A stretch of 6,335 nt of DNA. It comes from Spirochaetota bacterium. Its GTDB lineage: Bacteria; Spirochaetota; Spirochaetia; B11-G9. The translations under genes and the position numbers were made by a program. The DNA is taken from assembly GCA_003641695.1 (NCBI GenBank), contig QNBL01000166.1, positions 1 to 6,335 of the forward strand, in the 5' to 3' direction. The notes beneath the pieces were generated by a model, which saw nothing but the letters and a program-made list of their open reading frames with translations, was not told the origin of the DNA and did not search any database. Of the stretch, positions 1 to 4,489 are shown piece by piece (the stretch's first letter is position 1; each line of letters begins with the position of its first letter).

Positions 1-1389
1 CACCTCAATTCCCGCTGCAGCTATACCGGCAAGGTTTTCCTTACGTTTTTCGATATCCATACGGATTGTTTCAATATCTTTCTTCAGCCCTAAAAGGATC
101 TCTCTATTACTTTCAATACTGCCCGGATCATCAACTTTTTCAACCTTTGAAACAAGATCAAGCACCTGCAGCTGTTTGCTGCCAAGAGCGGACAGTTTGT
201 TTACAGCATCATTTATTTCTTCTGTTTTCAGGATTTGAGGGAGCTTTTCTTCAACCAGAGTCCACCCCTTTTCAGATGGATTTCCGTTTTTATCAATAGC
301 AACAAGCCCTCCCCACAAATTCTGAAGAGACAACAGAATCTCTGCTGTTTTTGAAGTATCCGAAGCCTCCTGGATTCCTTCCTGGTAATTCCCCAAATCA
401 TACAGAGAGAGTATTTTTGAGTACCGATCTTCCAGATCAAGCTCCATCTCTTGAGCATTTTTCGTTAATACCCCGGCCCAGTAAAGTTCTATTGAACCGG
501 CAAGACCCTCGCGAGTTTCAGATTTCACACGTCCCTTTGAAAGAACCCTGAGTGTTGACAGGTATGGAATATCCGATTCATCTTCTTTCTGTATGGACTC
601 CCTTATACTGTCAAGATTACGTGCCCGGGCAACAATGTTCCGCTTTAAATTCAGTGCGGAGATCATCAATGTTTTATAACTGTCCGCAGCCGTTTCTATA
701 TTTTCCAGAGAAGTAGAAACCAACGCCCCTGAAAGAGCGGTGGATGCATTATCAATAAGGGGAAGTAATGCCTTGAACCGTTCTATGAAACTTTCTATCT
801 CTGCAATATCACTGTCAATCTGGTTCAGAACTATGTTCCCGTAATCCTTTTTCTCAAAAAACTCCCGATGCAGAATGAATCCTGAAAGGTATTTGTCAAT
901 AGCTTCCACATACTTCCCATCTCCAAGAAGGATTGTGCATTCATCCATTATACTCTCAAAGGTGCGGTTTGTAACGGCAAATACTATTGTATCCCGGGCC
1001 TGAGCGAATGCTGCAACTGCCGCTTTGTTGGGTGTTTTATCCAGACCTTCCATGTCCCGAATCAGCTTGTAGGCTAAATCTTCGTTAATAGCCTCACCCT
1101 TTGGAGGGTTAAGGACAGTAATCAACTGTGCATAGAGTTCATTATACTGCTCCCGGGCAGTCCTGATCTCATTGACAAGTTTCTGGGCTTCATTAAACTG
1201 ATCGGGATTGGTTTTCATTATTTCGGTAAGAATGAGGATTGCATCATTGTACTTCCCCTCTTCTATGAGTTTCTGTGCCTGGGGGAGACGATCTTCCTTC
1301 TGCCCACCGGCATACACCTCCATCGTTAAACCTGAGACGAAGAGAACAAAAAAAAGTAAAATGAACACTTTCCTACAAGAAACAGGCAC
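1..1389 (-). CDS. Secreted helical protein with TPR-like motifs, C-terminus beyond window
   Basis: I do not recognise the family. The frame is open from GTG 1389 to the left edge, giving at least 463 residues with no stop. The N-terminus is a clear signal peptide: Arg6-Lys7, a hydrophobic core at about 9-22 (FILLFFVLFVSGL), and a likely cleavage after VYA at residue 27, so the product should be periplasmic. No lipobox Cys follows. The mature part looks almost wholly helical. It has three widely spaced TPR-like helix-turn-helix motifs: EEGKYNDAILIL (about 43-54), LLGDGKYVEAIDKYL (about 154-168) and LYDLGNYQEGIQEA (about 329-342). Long charged helices that could form coiled coils lie between and after them. 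A second GTG at 1368 has AGGA only two bases upstream. I prefer 1389 because it keeps the basic n-region, although its nearest GGGAG is about 14 nt upstream. An in-frame TAA nine nt before 1389 rules out earlier starts. It is divergent from the barrel gene at 1520. The role is unknown; TPR-mediated protein binding in the periplasm is inference. Confidence 0.85.
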   Translation of the reverse strand, partial: MPVSCRKVFILLFFVLFVSGLTMEVYAGGQKEDRLPQAQKLIEEGKYNDAILILTEIMKTNPDQFNEAQKLVNEIRTAREQYNELYAQLITVLNPPKGEAINEDLAYKLIRDMEGLDKTPNKAAVAAFAQARDTIVFAVTNRTFESIMDECTILLGDGKYVEAIDKYLSGFILHREFFEKKDYGNIVLNQIDSDIAEIESFIERFKALLPLIDNASTALSGALVSTSLENIETAADSYKTLMISALNLKRNIVARARNLDSIRESIQKEDESDIPYLSTLRVLSKGRVKSETREGLAGSIELYWAGVLTKNAQEMELDLEDRYSKILSLYDLGNYQEGIQEASDTSKTAEILLSLQNLWGGLVAIDKNGNPSEKGWTLVEEKLPQILKTEEINDAVNKLSALGSKQLQVLDLVSKVEKVDDPGSIESNREILLGLKKDIETIRMDIEKRKENLAGIAAAGIEV

Positions 1390-1519
1390 CTTTAAATTTT
1401 ACACTCCCACTTTACGAGTTTCGGCATTTAACAGTTGAGCAGTTATATAATTTATACCATTATCCCTCCATATCCTAAAAAATAGTGGATAAAAAAAGCT
1501 TTACGAAGTATATTTTATT
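1390..1519. promoter_or_regulatory. Divergent intergenic region between two exported-protein genes
   Basis: These 130 bp separate two divergently transcribed genes and should hold both promoters. The stretch is AT-rich and contains a palindromic TTATATAA at 1443-1450. For the leftward gene there are several -10-like hexamers on the minus strand (GATAAT at 1459-1464, TATAAA at 1451-1456), but none has a convincing -35 at normal spacing. No operator or riboswitch-like structure is obvious. Confidence 0.5.
1435..1463 (+). promoter_or_regulatory. Candidate sigma-70-type promoter for the barrel gene
   Basis: TTGAGC (1435-1440) is followed after exactly 17 bp by CATTAT (1458-1463). Each box matches four of six consensus positions of the TTGACA/TATAAT pair. 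Transcription would begin near 1470, leaving a leader of about 50 nt before the ATG at 1520. AT-rich DNA yields such matches by chance, so this is a weak call. Confidence 0.3.
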
Positions 1520-2776
1520 ATGATGAAGCGATTTCTCTGCATTATTATTTTGTTCATCTCTGTCTTGCCGCTGTTTTCGGTTGATCTTTCCGATTTCTAC
1601 AGTGCGTTATCCTCACTTGGTTCAGATTCATTTTTCTCGGATGAAAACACCGGCCTTACCGCATTTCCAACTCTTATTATCCCCTCCGGAGGACTGTACG
1701 AAGGGATGGGAACCGCCTATACAGCCGTATCGTCGGATATCAGTTTCATGGAATCAAACCCGGCAGGCAGTGCTGTTCTGCCGTATACGGAACTTGCCCT
1801 TAACCATAATAACTGGATAGCTGATTCAAATATGGAAGGCGTTGTCTATACTACCAGATTTAACAACCTTGGAGTAGGTATTGGAGGTAAATTCCTCTAC
1901 GTTCCCTTTACCGGGTACAATAGATGGGGTGAAGAGCTTTCAAGCAGCTACTATTCCGAAACTGTAGCAACCATGAACGTATCGTACAACTTTTTTTCCA
2001 GTTATTACTTCTATGGTCTTTCCGTTGGGGCAAATATCAAGGCTGCGTACAGAAATATCCCTGCCGTTGTTTACCAAAACCATGTGGTAGAGAATCAGTC
2101 TGTATTTACCCTGATGGCGGATGCAGGTTTTCTGACACGATTTAATTTTGCAAAATTCTATGCCTCCCGGGACAGGAACTTCTCTCTTGGAGGAGTTATC
2201 AAGAACATCGGGCTTGACGCAATGGGAGAGCCCCTGCCCTCAGTTGCAACTGCGGGAATCGCCTACTCTGCAATCCGGCCGCTTCTCATCTCCTTCGACT
2301 TCAACTACCCTTTCAGCCTGTCTTTACCTCAGGAGCAATGGGAAAAATGGAATATAGCAACAGGAATGAATCTCAATCTTACTGATTTTTATTCTCTTCA
2401 TTCAGGATTCTCCTACAGAGGCTCAAATCCAAGGTTTACTATTGGTGCACAGCTTATTCTTGACAAGGTAACCTTTAATACAAACTACACTCTGGATATG
2501 ACTACCCAACTCACCTCTCCTGACAGATTCACCATCCAGATGAAGCTCAATCTGGGAGACAGGGGCAGATTTTCCCAGGCTTCCAAGGTGGATTCATACT
2601 ACCTTGCAGGATTGGAGGAATACGCGAAAGGGAATTTAAACAAAGCCATAAGCTACTGGAATGCAGCATTGAATATTGATCCTACCTTCCAGCCTGCCCG
2701 AGAAACCATCCTGGTAGCTCAGAAAGCTCTTAACCTCCAGAAAGAGATGGAAGCTATTAATCAGGTAGAGAAATAA
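1520..2776 (+). CDS. FadL/UPF0164-like outer-membrane beta-barrel protein with C-terminal TPR
   Basis: This 418-residue protein starts with a signal peptide: Lys3-Arg4, a hydrophobic core at 5-17, and likely cleavage after PLFS at residue 20. Residues 57-84 contain the motif GLYEGMGTAYTAVSSDI followed by ESNPAG. It resembles the G-x-A-x-T-A...D...NPAG signature near the N-terminus of FadL/PorV-type barrels and of the treponemal UPF0164 proteins. Residues about 90-346 alternate polar and aromatic/hydrophobic residues as barrel strands do, and end in FTIQMKLNLGD (337-347), which looks like a closing strand. Residues about 359-392 (YYLAGLEEYAKGNLNKAISY, then WNAALNIDP) form a canonical TPR unit, followed by a helical, charged tail. 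Known FadL relatives move hydrophobic molecules such as fatty acids across the outer membrane; the substrate here is unknown. A transport role for this protein is therefore inference. ATG codons at 1520 and 1523 both fit, and no strong ribosome-binding site precedes either (GAAG at 1505-1508 only). The 3' end overlaps the convergent gene by 20 bp. Confidence 0.88.
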   Translation: MMKRFLCIIILFISVLPLFSVDLSDFYSALSSLGSDSFFSDENTGLTAFPTLIIPSGGLYEGMGTAYTAVSSDISFMESNPAGSAVLPYTELALNHNNWIADSNMEGVVYTTRFNNLGVGIGGKFLYVPFTGYNRWGEELSSSYYSETVATMNVSYNFFSSYYFYGLSVGANIKAAYRNIPAVVYQNHVVENQSVFTLMADAGFLTRFNFAKFYASRDRNFSLGGVIKNIGLDAMGEPLPSVATAGIAYSAIRPLLISFDFNYPFSLSLPQEQWEKWNIATGMNLNLTDFYSLHSGFSYRGSNPRFTIGAQLILDKVTFNTNYTLDMTTQLTSPDRFTIQMKLNLGDRGRFSQASKVDSYYLAGLEEYAKGNLNKAISYWNAALNIDPTFQPARETILVAQKALNLQKEMEAINQVEK

Positions 2777-3524
2777 GTTTAATATTTCTGTAAGCAGCGT
2801 ACAGAGAAAGATCCACTTTATTTGCTTTTGCCCAGGAGAGCAGTTTTTTCTTGTCTTCCTTTTTATATCTGGAAAGTTTTTTCTCCTGTTTTCGATACAC
2901 CTTGCCGGAAAACATTCTTTCCAGATATGAAAGAAGGATTTGAGCATCTTCCCTTTCAGTTTCAGGAATAAGCTCACTTTCCGGAGAGATTATTGACGGG
3001 ATCAGCTCCCAGGCTTCAACAGACTCGTTGTAGTTGAGAATCTCTTCAAACTTTTTTACAAAACTGCTTTCATTAAAAACAATCCTGTCCACATGTATTC
3101 TGAGTTTGAGCCTCTTTCCTGAAGCTTTTTCCGAATTCTGGTCCCTCTTTGAAAGGAAAAAATAAACAAATACCGATGCAGCAATTGAAATGAGCAGTTC
3201 GTCAACAATAGGGATCGGATCCCGGATAACCAGGGAGGTAAAAAAGTAGACGAGAAGGAAAACAGCTGAAGACAGGATAAAACGGGGGATGAACTTGGTG
3301 TCCACAATCCATTCCTTTACTCCCGTTTCAATAAGCCGATAAAGCTTGTTCCTGAACATGGTTAAACTCTCTACCCGGGGTTCCCTTCCGAAGAGCCCCT
3401 CAACCTTCACTCCGTCTTCAAGAGAAAAAAGGGTATTCCTGTCATCAAAGGGGTGAAGAAACAGTGAAGTTCCGTCATTCCTGTATATATGAAATATCAC
3501 TATCCGTTCATTTTTACTACTCAT
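2757..3524 (-). CDS. Unrecognised protein with two transmembrane segments
   Basis: The product has 255 residues from ATG 3524, and I cannot assign a family. Residues 1-80 form a soluble region with beta-strand-like stretches (RIVIFHIYRNDGTSLFLHPF at 7-26). A helical hairpin follows: membrane segment 1 at about 82-100 and segment 2 at about 106-124, joined by a short RDPIPIVDE turn. Lys/Arg just after segment 2 (KR at 126-127) suggest that both ends face the cytoplasm. Residues about 130-255 are highly charged and mostly helical, with a very basic run at 208-230 (RKQEKKLSRY, then KKEDKKKLL). There is no cleavable signal peptide. The frame extends upstream to a TTG at 3569, but ATG 3524 has AGGAAG four bases before it and is much the better start. 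It lies 53 nt behind the ankyrin gene on the same strand and overlaps the barrel gene tail-to-tail by 20 bp. A role near the inner membrane, perhaps binding acidic partners through the basic tail, is inference. Confidence 0.8.
   Translation of the reverse strand: MSSKNERIVIFHIYRNDGTSLFLHPFDDRNTLFSLEDGVKVEGLFGREPRVESLTMFRNKLYRLIETGVKEWIVDTKFIPRFILSSAVFLLVYFFTSLVIRDPIPIVDELLISIAASVFVYFFLSKRDQNSEKASGKRLKLRIHVDRIVFNESSFVKKFEEILNYNESVEAWELIPSIISPESELIPETEREDAQILLSYLERMFSGKVYRKQEKKLSRYKKEDKKKLLSWAKANKVDLSLYAAYRNIKLISLPD
2785..2807. other. Small inverted repeat just after the barrel-gene stop
   Basis: TTTCTGTA (2785-2792) and TACAGAGA (2800-2807) can pair as an 8-bp stem with one G-T pair around a 7-nt loop. 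It starts 8 nt after the TAA of the plus-strand gene and lies inside the 3' coding end of the minus-strand gene. No T-run follows on either strand, so it is not a standard intrinsic terminator. It could be a weak 3'-end hairpin or chance. Confidence 0.25.
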
Positions 3525-3528
3525 AACG

Positions 3529-3534
3529 CTTCCT
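3529..3534 (-). promoter_or_regulatory. Ribosome-binding site that sets the start of the two-TM protein
   Basis: Read on the minus strand, AGGAAG is followed by CGTT and then ATG at 3524. This is the strongest Shine-Dalgarno match among the genes in the window. It argues for a 255-residue product rather than the 270-residue one that would start at TTG 3569. Confidence 0.7.
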
Positions 3535-3540
3535 GAGGAT

Positions 3541-3569
3541 AAAGTAATATGGAGAACTTCATGTGTCAA
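3541..3569 (-). promoter_or_regulatory. Candidate promoter for the two-TM gene
   Basis: Minus-strand TTGACA (3564-3569, a perfect -35 match) is followed after 17 bp by TACTTT (3541-3546), which keeps the most conserved T, A and final T of the -10 box. It lies just past the ankyrin-gene stop. Initiation would fall near 3534, giving a leader of only about ten bases that begins at or inside the ribosome-binding site. That very short leader lowers confidence. Confidence 0.4.
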
Positions 3570-3577
3570 GAAAAAGA

Positions 3578-4489
3578 TTAGGGATCGGGTTCAAGGGCCT
3601 TGAGGAGGGAAGAAAGGTTGTAGAGTTTCGCATATTTTTCCGCTGTCATCCCGAGAGCATCCTTGGCTTCAACCGAAGCTCCTGCCCCGATAAGCTGAAC
3701 AGCTATATCCTCCGCCTTTTGACCTGCAGCAAGAATCAGGGCACTCTGCCCGGTCTTGTTTTTTACATTCAGGTCAGCTCCGGATTCGATCAGATCTTTT
3801 ACCAGATCACTATCTTTTTCTGCAGCAGCATCCATCAGCGCAGTATTTCCACGGTCTTTGCTCACCGCATTCACATCTGCGCCCTTTTGCAACAGCTGAA
3901 TAACCACTGCCCGATGCCTGTTACGGGCTGCTATACAAAGAAGCGGAACCCCCCGCTCATTGGTAAGATCGGGAGAAAAACCGGCTTCTAAAAACTGTTT
4001 AACAGCATCTATCGCCCCCTCCCGGACAGTATCAATAAAAGCTTCCGGGGTAAAGGGGACTCCCATGGATCCCAGTTTTTTTTCTGCTTCTTCCCTCAGG
4101 ACCGAACGCTCAGCCTTTGCCAGCTCCTCCTGCAGAATACCTGTCAGGGATCTCAAATTTCTTATAGCCGGCAATCCTTTCATATACCCGGATACCCTGT
4201 ACTGCTCTTTCATAAAAAGAACAAGAGGCTTTTTTCCCCCCGCTGCATATCCGGATACAAAAACAGCCGCTGCATATTTGAAAAAGTCCCTGTCAACGAC
4301 TGCAACAGCTACATCATGAGACTCAAGTTTCTCATGCAGATCATTCCGCCATGCCGATTTATAGGGATACAGAGTTACCTCTGAAATTGATGCTTTACAG
4401 ATCAAGGATATCTGCTCAGCGATATCACTATCCACGGATTTGTAGAGTACTAAAACCTTCACAGTGGTATTATCGGCTGATAAGAGCAT
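3578..4489 (-). CDS. Ankyrin-repeat protein with N-terminal TIR/NDT-like alpha/beta domain
   Basis: The product has 303 residues and no signal peptide or membrane span, so it is probably cytoplasmic. The N-terminal part (about 9-120) alternates strands and helices like a small Rossmann/flavodoxin-type domain: strand KVLVLYKS (11-18), strand SEVTLYPY (36-43), then DVAVAVVDRDFF (59-70) and AAAVFVSGYAAGGKKPLVLF (73-92). The last two resemble TIR domains and nucleoside 2-deoxyribosyltransferases, but the catalytic Glu expected before the G-Y-A segment is not evident (FVSGYA here). A charged helix (118-138) leads to about five ankyrin units: 148-177, 178-211, 212-244, 245-277 and a partial cap at 278-300. 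The clearest are GNTALMDAAAEKDSDLVKDL and SGADLNVKN. Ankyrin repeats bind proteins; the partner is unknown. ATG 4489 lies 20 nt inside the polymerase gene and has no good ribosome-binding site. GTG 4462, 7 nt after the polymerase stop, would start directly at the first strand (MKVLVLYK) and is a real alternative. Either way translation is probably coupled to the polymerase gene. Confidence 0.9.
   Translation of the reverse strand: MLLSADNTTVKVLVLYKSVDSDIAEQISLICKASISEVTLYPYKSAWRNDLHEKLESHDVAVAVVDRDFFKYAAAVFVSGYAAGGKKPLVLFMKEQYRVSGYMKGLPAIRNLRSLTGILQEELAKAERSVLREEAEKKLGSMGVPFTPEAFIDTVREGAIDAVKQFLEAGFSPDLTNERGVPLLCIAARNRHRAVVIQLLQKGADVNAVSKDRGNTALMDAAAEKDSDLVKDLIESGADLNVKNKTGQSALILAAGQKAEDIAVQLIGAGASVEAKDALGMTAEKYAKLYNLSSLLKALEPDP

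Noticed and set aside
66..551. Short frames on both strands inside the first gene
   Set aside because: The leftward frame is open without a stop from 1389 to the window edge and has a signal peptide. The short frames have no supporting features.
2636..3307. Minus-strand frames of 113 and 83 residues at the convergent junction
   Set aside because: They are out of frame with the two-TM gene, which has a good ribosome-binding site and coherent membrane segments.
3571..3600. Possible terminator at the end of the ankyrin gene (TCAAG/CTTGA repeat, then a T-run on the minus strand)
   Set aside because: The stem is only 5 bp with a 3-nt loop, and the T-run begins well over ten bases after it, so it does not meet the usual layout of an intrinsic terminator.
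3563..4319. Plus-strand open frames (142 and 119 residues) opposite the ankyrin gene
   Set aside because: They lie antisense to clear ankyrin repeats, and their composition is what the reverse of that gene would give.
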